This document shows positions 22,318 through 33,869 of a DNA stretch of 64,000 nucleotides, piece by piece. Within the stretch, counting starts at the first letter, position 1; every line of letters begins with the position of its first letter. Both the position numbers and the translations under genes were made by a program. Source of the DNA: Agapanthus africanus (Eukaryota; Streptophyta; Magnoliopsida; Asparagales; Amaryllidaceae). Location of the stretch: the NCBI GenBank assembly GCA_030015575.1, contig JASDDO010000026.1, forward strand, positions 450,717,096 through 450,781,095, read 5' to 3'. A model generated the notes under the pieces. That model did not search any database and was not told the origin of the DNA. It saw only the letters and a program-made list of their open reading frames with translations.

Positions 22318-24333
22318 TGTTGGAGATAGTGCCCTCAGAGTCAATTATTGGATCACAGGCACGTGATTGCAATGATTGAGGGAGGACCTGTCCCAGTAGG
22401 ACAGTCTTACTCAAGATGATAGTATGCTATCTGGTTTATCTTTATCATCGTGTACTGCTTTAGGTGACCTTACGAGTCGCTATTACACGTTGATAGAGCC
22501 CCTAGGATTCTTGCTTGACTACCAGCAGTATGAGGGCGATCATATACGTGGGAGCTGGGGTCTATAAGCACATCCTTAAAAGGTCCCTAGTCGTAGGAGT
22601 TTCGAGACAGGGCATCGATACTCCATTAGTAGACTAGTGTATATAGTCGAGACCCCGACGAGGGGCGGTGGCCGGTCTCACAAGCCACTGGTGTCAGTTG
22701 GTTCACCTAAGATGTATACAGGTGCTCATTAGGTTATGAGTACACCGGAAAGGACTCGCCGGGAACCTGCTAGTTGGGATTATACCAGACGTCAGATGGC
22801 AGTTCCCTGGTGACATGTGTACAGGTTAATTCATCGACCTGAGATCGTCATTTGTCTCGTGTGAGTTCCCACTGTGCTTTGATTACTACCCTACCACGGC
22901 TCAAAGGAGTCGTGCAAACAGGTTTTAGTTGGGTACAGTCCCGAGTCACATGGAGGCAGTGAGCGGATCTGCAGGGGTTCGTCTCTCTCGGTATTGGGGG
23001 TGAGGTCGCGCTGTGTTTAGGAGAGCCATTTCACAAAGCCCTCGGCCGAGGCGGGAGATTTACTGGTAGGTATTCCAGTAGTATCTCAGGGTGTTCTGGG
23101 CTACACTCCGACACGACTTGTACCGCTTTTGGGGGTCTGACTTTTACCAACCCCCTAGGCCCGCCATGCGATACTCATAGATGAACGGACCGAACTGTAC
23201 GGATATTGTCACTGACAGGCTCAGTAGGGTGTCAGGATGAGTTCGCTCATCGATGTCCCTTTTGGTCAATGACTGGTAGCCCGTCACGTATGGCTAATAC
23301 CTCTGACGTGCTAGTGGTTAAAACCACAGCCATAGTATTGACGAGTCTTTAGAGTCCACCACACACACAGTTAGTCAAGTTTCGGGCGAAACGCTGTAGA
23401 GGCCGTATGGAGATATGGCAAGGTTCGATCAGATACGTGCGGTATTGCACGGATCGTGATCGGACGGTTTTTACTAGCCGGCTTTGGCTTAAGCCGGATC
23501 CTAGTATTACATAGTGTAGATATTGTCTCTTTGCATTTGTGTTCAGTGGGAATACAAATGCGGGCATGTGTATGCAGTAGTGGGGTTTTCCTGTAATTTA
23601 TTACGGGATCAGTTTTCTGGAGTTGCCAGTTTGCATTCTGTTCCGGCCGGTTTTCCTTTGTTCTTTCGCGGCCGGACTTTCCGTTGGAGGGGGTTATTTG
23701 CAAGTGTGCCAATAACATTTTGTGGAGGGGTTTTCTTGCATTATGTGGCAACATGATGAGATTCTTTTTCCATCCATTCTTTGCTTTATTTGTGATTAGA
23801 AATGAGATGAAGGTTGATATGATATTGTTATCATTGCTTTTGGTTATGGTCACCTTTGAGTTATCCTACACTCACCTCCCTTCTTGATTTTATTCTCCAC
23901 CATATTTCCAAAAGGGGCCGGCCATATTGAGGGAGAGGGGAGAGCTTCATTTTTGTATGAGGGAAAATGTTTCATCTCATCTTTGATGCTACCAAATTCC
24001 TAAGCTCATTTCCATAGTTGATTTCTTCACCTCCATTTCACCATGGCAACCTCATAACCCCAAAAGAGACAAGCTTCTACACTAGTCTGCAGCAAACCTT
24101 GGACGCGTCGGCTAGCCAACTTCGCGCCCGAGTTGCCTCGGTCCAGAGGTGGAAGCCCGTAAAAGATTCCGGATACGTGGTGCCCTTTCCGACAAGGACG
24201 TGACGGACGGAGATTCCGCGGGAGATCGGAGTGGAGACAAAGACCGAAGGACACGGATCGCTTGGTATAGCTTCCCTACTCTTTTCTAGTTTGCTAGTTG
24301 TTAGGTTAATGGCCCGAAGGACAAGGACTTACA
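22318..24333 (+). repeat. 5' LTR of Copia element C (2,016 bp)
   Basis: It begins TGTTGGAGATAGTGCCC and ends GACTTACA, followed at once by a tRNA-iMet primer-binding site. Internal landmarks (gggcatcgata, ggtacagtcccgagtcacat, gacgagtctttagagtc) mark it as a distant relative of the other Copia LTRs. No 3' LTR is in the window, because C continues beyond element E. The moderate-length antisense open stretch near 23371-23853 has no recognisable motif and is not called a gene. Confidence 0.88.
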
Positions 24334-24334
24334 T

Positions 24335-24347
24335 TGGTATCAGAGCC
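24335..24347 (+). other. Primer-binding site of C
   Basis: TGGTATCAGAGCC lies one base after the LTR and is complementary to plant initiator Met tRNA. Confidence 0.92.
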
Positions 24348-24789
24348 ACGCCATTAACCTAGCCTAGCTTGTTCTAGTGTGTTTACATGTTCGATCGATC
24401 GGATTTTCCGAAAACCCATTTTCATTTGCACAGTTTTCTGTCGAATTTTTTTTTGTCTCCAAAAATTTTTCAGTACATTGCAGTGACATGTGCAGGGAAT
24501 TCTAAGCATTCTGTGAAAATTAGGTAGCGTGATCTCACTATTCCACCGCGGAACCGCTGCCAAACCCACGTATTTGCGGCGGTTCCGCGGCCATTTTTAC
24601 TATTCATTGGACCAAATTTTTGCAGTGAGCTCCTGGGTTGAAAATGGGGTTTTTGGAATATTCTTTTTGGGCCTAGACTCTCTTTAAGTTCTACAGTAAT
24701 GCTTGGGGCCCACTTCGAAAAATTTGATCGATCGAAAAGTTTAAACACATTAGTCTACAGTATTTACATTATATCTGCGACCGTGAATG
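24348..24789 (+). mobile_element. Leader of element C, part 1
   Basis: This is the first 442 bp of C's leader, up to the insertion of A. It contains the GC-rich hairpin at 24546-24590 and ends ...tgcgaccgtgaatg, with gaatg (24785-24789) duplicated at 47519-47523 by the A insertion. Confidence 0.88.
24546..24590 (+). other. GC-rich leader hairpin of C, 207 nt after the primer site
   Basis: CCGCGGAACCGCTGC (24546-24560) pairs with GCGGCGGTTCCGCGG (24576-24590), including one T-G wobble. Two further A-T pairs extend it. This is one of the strongest predicted structures in the window. Confidence 0.7.
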
Positions 24790-27009
24790 TGTAGGGTTCC
24801 TAGGCACTCTAATGAGGTCTCACAAGGCATCAACCATACCAATTTCAAAAATTACAAGTGCCGAGAAACCCTAATACGGATCGTTAACTAGATTTTAGGC
24901 GAAACAAAAACAAGTAAACGACTTTACTCTAAGTGAACAGAAATATAACCTTTGTAGATCCGGTTCTCCACCTCCATAGCTCCGTGATGAAGTCCCCTCG
25001 CTGTACAAATCGCATCCCGGACTCTAGAATCGGCTTCATCGGAGAAATGGGCGGGCTTGGTCGTCGGCTTCGATGCCGAAGATGATCTACGTCGAGGCAT
25101 CACTAGATCAAGCTCCCACTTCACCAAGTCATGAAACTTGTGAAGAAAACACCCTATACTACTTGGCAAGAGGTAGAGGATGAAGAAATAGGAAGTGGGT
25201 TCACTTTAGAATTGGATTTCTCACACTTTTGCTCAAATCACCATTGATGAAGCAAGCTTTTCTTCTTGTGAAGAAGAAGAAGAAGAAGATGATAATATAT
25301 TATGATAAGAATAATAAGAAAATGGAAAATAGATTATTCTTATCATAACAACAACCATGGTTAAGTGTAGAGAGTGGACTATGGTTAAGTGGAATGGTTA
25401 GGGTTAAGAAAGAGACAAAATGGTCACTTAGTCAAAGCTTCATGAAGCTTCATGAACAAACAAAGAAAGCCACCATTTTCTCTTTATGCTTATTATTTTC
25501 CATAAAGAATAAATAAATAAATAAATGAATAAGAAAACAAAACCCTAACCATTCATATAACCATGGTTTAATCTTTACACAAACCCAAGGATTCATGCAT
25601 CATCAAACATGATACAAACTAGTGCACAAAAGTATATCACATATACAACTTGTGCACTACAAGTGAGAAAATCCATTTAAAGTGAACAAATACTAGTTAA
25701 TGTAAAGTAATATATCAAATATATAATTATACATTAAATCATTAAATCAACACTTGATTTAACGATTCGGTCATATCGCATATGACCGACTAATATCCAA
25801 TGTATCGGCTTATCGAATCAATCCTTGATTCGATAACTAGGTTATATCGCATACAACCATATCGATACATTCATCACGAGAATTGAATACGGTATCACAT
25901 ACACGCATTATTCTCGATCCCGCACATATCTCATATGCGCTCCTATTTCGTTTCGCTTGAGCCAGGAAACCTCTGTGTAGGACTCTAAAGACTCGTCAAT
26001 AAGCCGGCAGCAGGTGATGATCATATCAAACACCCACAAGCCGCAAGCGGTCTGCTAAACGTAACGGCCACCCGGGTATTGAGCGATCAGAAGATCGACG
26101 AGCAAGCCTGCTCACACTCCTATGAATCCAACTAGTAACACTTACCGTACAGTCCGGTCTCGTCGTCTGATATGTCGCATATCTCGCCTAGGGGTGGTAA
26201 ACGTCAGACCCCAACAGCTCGATAAGTCGTGTCGATATGAGGTCTATAACAGTTCGAGATACTACTGGTAACACTTACCAGTAAATCTCAGCAACCCTGG
26301 CCAGGGATTTCCGGTTATAGGCAATCGAACACAGCGCAACATCAACCCCCTATACCGGGAGAAACGAATCCCCTCATATCGCTCATTGCCTCCATGTGAC
26401 TCGGGACTGTACCCAAAAACCACCGTTTTGCATGCCCTCTTAGACGTAGTAAGGTGGAAATCAAAGCACAGTGGGAACCACACAAGACTCTATGACGATC
26501 TCGGGTCAACAGACTACTCTGTACCAGTGTCACCAGAGAACTGCCATCTGACGTAAGGTATAATACCATCTGGGAGTTCTCGGCGAGTCCGTCCAGTGTA
26601 CCCAGTCTCCACTGAGCACCCGTATATCATCTCTGATGTCAAACACCAATGGATATGGGATCATCCATCGCCCATCTGAATGGGTCGAGAAGGTATACGC
26701 TAGTCTACTCTGGTATATCGATGCCCCGTCTCGATATACCTACGACTAGGGACTTTGAAGGATGTACTTATGGACTACCATGTCCCCACTAGTATGATCC
26801 GCATCATAGTCCAGGTAGTCAAGTACTCATCCTAAGGGCTTTACCAACATGTAACAGAGAGACTATCAGTGTACACGTTAAGGTAAAGATCAACCAGATA
26901 GCATACTATCATGTCGAGCAAGAAAGTCCTCCCTATGTATGTCCCAGCATCCACTAAAATATACATCCTATGTATAGTAATGGCCTCTAGGGCATACATA
27001 TAACTAACA
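24790..27009 (-). repeat. 3' LTR of element A (2,220 bp)
   Basis: On the plus strand it runs from TGTAGGGTTCC to ATAACTAACA. The polypurine tract abuts its right edge. It contains (GAA)n near 25268 and (AATA)n near 25510, and LTR hairpins at 25741-25836. Confidence 0.94.
25741..25836 (-). other. LTR hairpins of A
   Basis: In plus-strand reading there are three. ATTAAATC pairs with GATTTAAc (25741-25763). CGGTCATAT pairs perfectly with ATATGACCG around cgc (25768-25788). TTATCGAATC pairs perfectly with GATTCGATAA (25810-25836). The 7-nt loops of the first and third correspond to the aagtgtt loops of F and D read on the other strand. Confidence 0.6.
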
Positions 27010-27020
27010 ATCTCCCACTT
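27010..27020 (-). other. Polypurine tract of A
   Basis: On the minus strand AAGTGGGAGAT lies immediately upstream of the 3' LTR. Confidence 0.85.
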
Positions 27021-29812
27021 GCACTAGGGCCATCTGATAGCAGTGGTTGCAGTATCTCATACTCAACCATCCCTTAAAAGTCTCTCTCTGGGAAAAGGCC
27101 TTTGTGAGTGGATCCGCCGTGTTGTCCTCTGAGTCTACTCTCCTAACCTCGATCACCCTGGAGATCAACTATCTCCATGATCAGGTGATACTGCCTTAGA
27201 ATATGTCTGGATCACTAATGGGACGAACGTTCCTTGGCATAAGCCACAACTCCATTGTCACACAATGGGAGAAACTAAGTTCATCTCATGAACAAATATA
27301 CATCCAGACTGCCTCTTTGGTAGCATCTTAAGTAGCGATGTATCGAGCCTTTATCGTCTAGTATGCCACGGTATCTAGCTTGGAACTCTTCCAACATACT
27401 GTCCCTTTACTGAGGGTAAAGACAATGCCTGTGACTGACTTTCAGTCGTCCTTATCACCCTGGAACCCTTCCAGTGATTCTCCCCAGGATCGGTTGATAC
27501 CATCTCACTACAACTAGTGAAAATCCTAACATCCAATTAGATCTATCTCATAGATCCAAAACCCAGGATTTAGGAGGTATCACTTTGATCCTATATGGAG
27601 AATCATTGTGATAAGCGGAGATTGACTGAGCGTAGCATAGGAAACTCCTTTCTTATCAAGAGTATGTCATCCACGTACTCTATGAGGATCATCACCATAC
27701 TCCCTACTACCTTTTTGTATATACAAGGTTCATCTACCATTTTGATGATGTCAAACTGTTTGACTACTACATCAAAACAGATGTTCCAACTCCGCGATAC
27801 CTGCTTTATCTTATAAAGCATCTTGTGCATGTTTCCGCTGCTCCCACTATCTATGAAGCCCTCTGGCTGTGTACTTATAGACTCTCTCTTCTAAAACATC
27901 ATTTAGAAAAGCAGTCATGACACCCAACCGCCAGATATTGTAGTCATGGTATGTAGCCGTGGCAAGTAGGATCTGGATGGACTTAAGCATAACCACTTGA
28001 AAAGGTTTCATCATTATCCACGCCTAGTCGATGACAAAAAAGCTTTAACAAGTCTAGCTTTGAAAGTCTCAACTTTTCCATTTACACCAAGTAATCTTCT
28101 CAAGATTTACTTGCTCCTGATGGGGATTTAACCCTTCAGATATAGCAACCAAAGTCCATACTTTGTTGGTGTACGTGGATTCCATCTCAGATCGCTAAGC
28201 ATCCAGCCATTCTTACAGAGTCCCACTCGTGATGGCCAGCTCGAAACTAGTTGGGTCATCATCTCATGATGCAATCCTCGCTCCCACTGTCATAGAGTAA
28301 CCGAAGTATCTCTCAGGTGGCTGAGGAACCCTACTAGATCGGTGGAGAGGCTGAGGTTCGTTGGAATCTATTGAATCCTTTGGTTCTATCAAATTATCTG
28401 CTGTAGTTTGTATAGCTGGAACTTTTCCAGTTCTACATTACAGACCTTGCCTCGAGCTTGTCCGGATTTTGCTTTTCAGACATAGGCTGGACAACCCCAA
28501 ATCTTAACTAACTTAAGAGATGGGCTCTTCCCTTAACATATCAAATATGAAGTGGTAGGCAACTGATTTGATTGGAACCTTATTCAATAAGTACGCAGCT
28601 TCTCAAGTGCATAACTCCCAAAAGGAAACAGGTAACTCAGTAGTACTCATCATAGAGCACACCTTATCACATAGGGTGTTTTTGCTCCGCCCCGATATAC
28701 AATCGTGCTTTGGTATATACAGAGGAGTAATGCTGAGAGAGAATCTCATTCTCCTTTAGAAAAGTCCAAGAATTCCGTGCTCAAGTATTCTCCTCCTTGA
28801 TCTCATCATAGGACATAATACTTATACCCTTATTTTGGTTCTCTACTTCTAACTTATATTCTGTGAATATCTCAAAAGGTTCGGACTTGTGTTTCAACAG
28901 GAACATAGGTCTGAATCTTGAAAGATCATCAGAGAATGTAATGAAGTATAACGAACCAGTCTTGGCAAGTGAAGACAGGGGACCTACATACATCAACATG
29001 TATCATCCCTAGAGTTCACTAACTCTTTCTCTGTTTCCAGTAAACGGAGCTATGGTCATCTTATCTCTGTGACATGACTGGCAAGTTTCACAAGATATAA
29101 ATTCAAACTAATTTAAATATGCATCTAAATGTAACCTAAGCTAGTCGGGTCGAATTGATATGAACTAGTCTACAATACCTCAAGAAGAATTCGTTCATTT
29201 CTGAACTCTTCCTCTTGTGTGTGTTCCGTATACTAAGAACTGTAGTTTGATTTAGAACATCAATGCTTTTAGATAACGTGCCTGAACCGATCAACTTTTG
29301 ATATAGGAAATGTTCAAAACATTATCCAACAATACAAAATTATATCCTTTCTTTACTAATAAAGAGACTGATATGATTTTGTATATCAGGTTCGGTATCT
29401 AATAACATTCGTTCAGAATCAATGTATTGGTAATACAGGGTGACAGTGACCAACAGACTTGGCTGCAACACTTGCCCCGTTTTCTGCCTCATGAAACTTA
29501 TCACCCGTTCTCAGTTTTTCTACCCTTTTGCAGCCCTATGTAACTTATTACATATCTGGGATCCTGATCCGGTATCATATACCCAGGATGCGGAGGATAC
29601 AGAGAAACAGTTCTTTGTAACGAATACACCCGAAGATGATGCATCATCATGCACTCTCTTCGTTTGGGCGGCACGGGAATTCTGGTAATCCCCAATTTCC
29701 TGCTCTGTCTTATAACAATTATAAGTTAGAGCGGGACCAACGTTCCCCAGCTCAGTATAACAAGCGGGTTCGGTCAAAATTCCGTATTATTATCTTGATT
29801 AAGGCGTGATAT
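27021..29812 (-). pseudogene. Gag-deleted pol pseudogene of A
   Basis: Reading leftwards from 29812 it is a short Gag-deleted N-terminus (LTYNCYKTEQEIGDY-like), protease with DTGSGS (about 29540), integrase remnants (29260-28440), the linker PPERYFG-type region, RT with YVDD (about 27665) and RNase H remnants to 27021. The start codon position reads ATA (29812-29810) where D and F have ATG. Frameshifts and stops occur throughout. RNase H lacks about 100 bp compared with D, with the junction at 27462-27476, and E has the same junction. No domain is translatable in one frame. Confidence 0.85.
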
Positions 29813-30252
29813 GGTCGCTACCTGGAGAGAGAGAGAAGAAAACACTCAGCGTGCGCTCTTGCAAGAATAGATTGGTTATTATTTTATCTAATCAGGATGG
29901 CTCCCACTGGTTTTATCAAATCTTCCTTCAAACCCTAAAAGTAAAGACTAGCCGGGATTAATTACAAACTACAAGTTCGCCAATCTTTCAGCCAGGCCAG
30001 TGTCGGTACTTTGAGGGAGGTCCTCCGTGCTTTCGCACGAACCTAATTAATGTAAAACTCGTTTTCCCAGAGGCGTAACCTCGTTGACACCTTTCTAGAC
30101 ACCAACTTGATCGGCTAATTGTAATGTGTAAAACTCTCCCAGGAGTAACTCTTACTCGCAGTGGGTATCAGGATCAAACTATCTCATAAAAGGTATGCAA
30201 TCTTATTGCAAATTTCAACATTTGAAATTCCTGATAATTTTTCCCCTAACCT

Positions 30253-30462
30253 CCTATGACCTTGACAAAGGCCAACAAACCATAGGATGCTAGTCAAGTT
30301 CAACCCGTCATTTCCTGATTGAATTAAACCCACCCGCACGGCCCTTGACAAAGGCCAACAAGGTCGCACGACTACCCTAATCCAATCTGCATCATATGCA
30401 TAAGCAGATAAGCACCAGTCAGCTACCGCACACTACGCCTTGACAAAGGCCAACAAACGTAG
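30253..30462 (-). other. Three-hairpin tetraloop array of A (loop CTTT)
   Basis: On the minus strand all three units have inner stem TTGGC/GTCAA and loop CTTT. The loops are at 30448-30445, 30353-30350 and 30270-30267. Outer stems are CTACG/CGTAG (30433-30437, 30458-30462), a GCACGG-type stem (about 30336-30370) and CCTATG/CATAGG (30253-30258, 30281-30286). Spacing is 95 and 83 nt. Confidence 0.78.
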
Positions 30463-30610
30463 CACGAATACTAACTACTACTTATCTGAAATGACGGAGG
30501 GCTACGACAGGTTTTTCTGAAAACCTATTGCGTAATGAACTTGATATCGTTGTAGGATCGAATGATTTTGAAATGGAGTGTTTTTGAGGCTTTTCTAGTT
30601 TTGCTAAATG

Positions 30611-30840
30611 GGTCACTCCCGGTGAAGGGATCGTCGGCCCTTTCCTCATCGAATGAGGTGCGAGATATATCATATATATCACTGTGCAAAGCAAAAACTC
30701 CTAAAAGCAATCAAAAGACAAACCGAGGGTTGTAGCATCTGCCAGTTATTGCTAAAGGAGTCACTCCCGGTGAAGGGATCTCGGTCCTTTCCTTATCGAA
30801 TAAGGTGCAGGATATATCATATATACCAATGTGCAAAGCA
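30611..30840 (-). repeat. Duplicated leader module of A
   Basis: Two copies (about 30611-30691 and 30760-30840) contain the complement of caccgggagtgac, the cctcattcgat segment and an AT palindrome (gatatatcatatatatc-like), as in D, F and C. Confidence 0.72.
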
Positions 30841-32720
30841 AGAACTGTAGCTACCCTTTTTATTTTGAAATTCGATTCTACAACATCTTAGGTTTCTTTT
30901 ATTTTATTAATCACATTAATGAAGTCCCATCATTTAAGTACCTAAACATCACAGATAAATACGACGTACACTTATGCCATCCGCATTCGCCTCGATGTCC
31001 CCTCGTGCACCGTTAGGTTAGGTGACTAACGGCAGAGCGGGGCAGGGCTAGCACGGGTGTAAAACATAAGTAACGTCTATATAATATATCATATATACTA
31101 TATACTGTATCTATCACAGAACATCACATGATCACATCACAGATATCACAGCAGAAGAAACATATGAAATATTGGATATACTAGGACGTCCGTGTTTTTA
31201 ATACGAGCCAGTATAAAACACGGATTCCACGGTCGTGATGAATAGCCAAACCCACACCCCTAGACCCCTACGAGAGCGGCAAGCAACCCTACCAATTCTA
31301 GAGTTAGGAGACCCGGACTCGACTCCTCGAGTTGGTCTCCCACTGGACTCCAGAACCCGGTTACTTGTGCTCCCCTCCTTGGGTCTATCCTAGTGCGGAA
31401 AAGTAAATAATATACAAAAGATGACATCTTCCGCAACCTGGAAGTGCCCCAACAAAAGAATATTACATACAAGTTTTTACATGAATGAAAATGAAAAACA
31501 CTCATCTCACATAAAAAACCCCGGCTATTCAAACACGACGATCCAATATAACATATCCAGCAACACATAACATCACATGTCATCAACGTAAGTAAATATG
31601 CGCATCCCAATTGTCGTTGACATATAGCAACGAAACCGGCGATATCACATATTACACTTACGGTCACAGAAAAAAAAGTGTAAAACTACAACAGTTGGAA
31701 TCCGCAACCTCTTTAGACATAGCATGCCTAGCCAAATGAATTCCTTAGACATCACATGCCTAACAATTATAAACCCCGCATTTTAGTCTCAAAATCGAAA
31801 ACACTTTTCAATATAAAGTCGGGCAATTCAACAAGATTCCCAACATCCTGATTGAATGCTCGTCGCAAACTTTAGTAGGCGGCCGCACCCCCGATACCGT
31901 CGACGAAGTGCACCAAGGCGGAACACCGCTGCCGTGAGCACCCGAACGGATGCTTTCGGCGACGGGGTTCTCCTACAGTCACTTGGTCGGGGCTATGGAG
32001 CGAGGCTGTCTATTAAGTTTACCCGGCGAGTATCCGCGTACGCTACGTGATTGCGACGGACTTTTGATGGCATCAAAATTCCGTAGCAACCGATCAAGTG
32101 AGACTAAATAGCTAGATTTATAACATTCATTCAGTTATCTCATAACTTATTGTGAATTCCAATTATTGTATCCCATTCCAGATAAATAGAAAATGTTAAA
32201 CTTTCCGATCGAACATTCAAACACCCATGTTTTCCCGAAACAGCTCAACACATGAAACAAGTTTAAAAACATCCAGTTCATGCCTCAGTACCAACGGTCC
32301 AGCCGTAGAAGGGTCAAGCCAACGCCTCACATGTGGCACGTCGTACTGCCCCAAACCCTAAGGTTCAAAGGGCAGTTCAAGACGGTCACATAATCGAGTT
32401 AAGGTTTGTTGTCTTCTAGAGGGACCATCGCGTTACTTGCACTACTTAGAACGTTATTAAACCACGGAAAGATCCAACACTTGGAAATTTCCCGACAGGG
32501 GAAAAGGTGGGTATTTATATCCGATCGAACTTTTTAACATATTCAAAAATTTACCCGGAAAAACACACTGACAAAATTTGACAATCCGATCGAAACACCG
32601 AATCTTCAATACAACCCAGAAAACTCAACTCTTGAGCTCATATTAAAACATCCCAGAAAATCCAGTACCAGAAAATAGGAATTACTGTGCAAAAAGTATT
32701 GGGCATTGTGATAATACGGT

Positions 32721-32763
32721 CGCGGAACCGCCGTAGAAGCCTTGCTTCTGCAGCGGTTCCGCG
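32721..32763 (-). other. GC-rich leader hairpin of A, 200 nt after the primer site
   Basis: CGCGGAACCGC (32721-32731) pairs with GCGGTTCCGCG (32753-32763). The upper stem continues through AGAAGC/GCTTCT with a 3-nt loop, about 18 pairs with one mismatch. Confidence 0.7.
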
Positions 32764-32950
32764 GCACTCTTGTTGAATCATGGACACGTGTTGCACAGTA
32801 ATTCTTAGGATTCCTTGCTGATTTTTCTGCATATTTTTAATATACAAAAATCCACAAATTTGAAAAATGTACAGAGAGGGTTGTCGGGTTAGGGTTTCGG
32901 GTTCGATCGGGTTTCTAACATCGTCATCGCATCGCCTAAGGCTCTAGCTA

Positions 32951-32963
32951 GGCTCTGATACCA
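32951..32963 (-). other. Primer-binding site of A
   Basis: The minus strand reads TGGTATCAGAGCC one base from the 5' LTR edge at 32965. This is the tRNA-iMet site. Confidence 0.92.
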
Positions 32964-32964
32964 C

Positions 32965-33869
32965 TGTAGGGTTCCTAGGCACTCTAATGAGGTCTTACAA
33001 GGCATCAACCATGCCAATTTCAAAAATTACAAGTGCCGAGAAACCCTAATACGGATCGTTAACTAGATTTTAGGCGAAACAAAAACAAGTAAACGACTTT
33101 ACTCTAAGTGAACGGAAATATAACCTTTGTAGATCCGGTTCTCCACCTCCATATCTCCGTGATGAAGTCCCCTCGCTGTACAAATCGCATCCCGGACTCT
33201 AGAATCGGCTTCATCGGAGAAATGGGCAGGCTTGGTCGTCGGCTTCGATGCCGAGGATGATCTACATCGAGGCATCACTAGATCAAGCTCCCACTTCACC
33301 AAGTAATGAAACTTGTGAAGAAAACACCCTATACTACTTGGCAAGAGATAGAGGATGAAGAAATAGGAAGTGGGTTCACTTTAGAATTGGATTTCTCACA
33401 CTTTTGCTCAAATCACCATTGATGAAGCAAGCTTTTCTTCTTGTGAAGAAGAAGAAGAAGAAGATGATAATATATTATGATAAGATTAATAAGAAAATGG
33501 AAAATAGATTATTCTTATCATAACAACAACCATGGTTAAGTGTAGAGAGTGGACTATGGTTAAGTGGAATGGTTAGGGTTAAGCAAGAGACAAAATGGTC
33601 ACTTAGTCAAAGCTTCATGAAGCTTCATGAACAAACAAAGAAAGCCACCATTTTCTCTTTATGCTTATTATTTTCCATAAAGAATAAATAAATAAATAAA
33701 TGAATAAGAAAATAAAACCCTAACCATTCATATAACCATGGTTTAATCTTTACACAAACCCAAGGATTCATGCATCATCAAACATGAAACAAACTAGTGC
33801 ACAAAAGTATATCACATATACAACTTGTGCACTACAAGTGAGAAAATCCATTTAAAGTGAACAAATACT
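32965..33869 (-). repeat. 5' LTR of A, part 1 (905 bp)
   Basis: It matches 24790-25694 of the 3' LTR. It is cut by element G, whose left target-site copy atact is 33865-33869. Confidence 0.93.

Larger units (their letters stand above)
29813..32950 (-). other. Untranslated leader of element A
   Basis: About 3.1 kb on the minus strand. Reading from the primer site it holds the GC-rich hairpin (32763-32721), the GC-rich block with antisense frame (about 32100-31810), a stem-loop near 31225-31190, the duplicated module (30840-30611) and the three-hairpin array (30462-30253). A CT-rich tract ending in CAG directly precedes the lost start codon (about 29824-29843). Confidence 0.85.

Noticed and set aside
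23371..23853. 160-codon open stretch on the minus strand inside C's LTR
   Set aside because: No recognisable motif, it lies wholly within an LTR, and it overlaps open stretches in other frames. It is a chance frame.
25268..25530. GAA and AATA runs as independent microsatellite loci
   Set aside because: They are present in the A and E LTR copies as part of the LTR sequence, with little sign of separate expansion.
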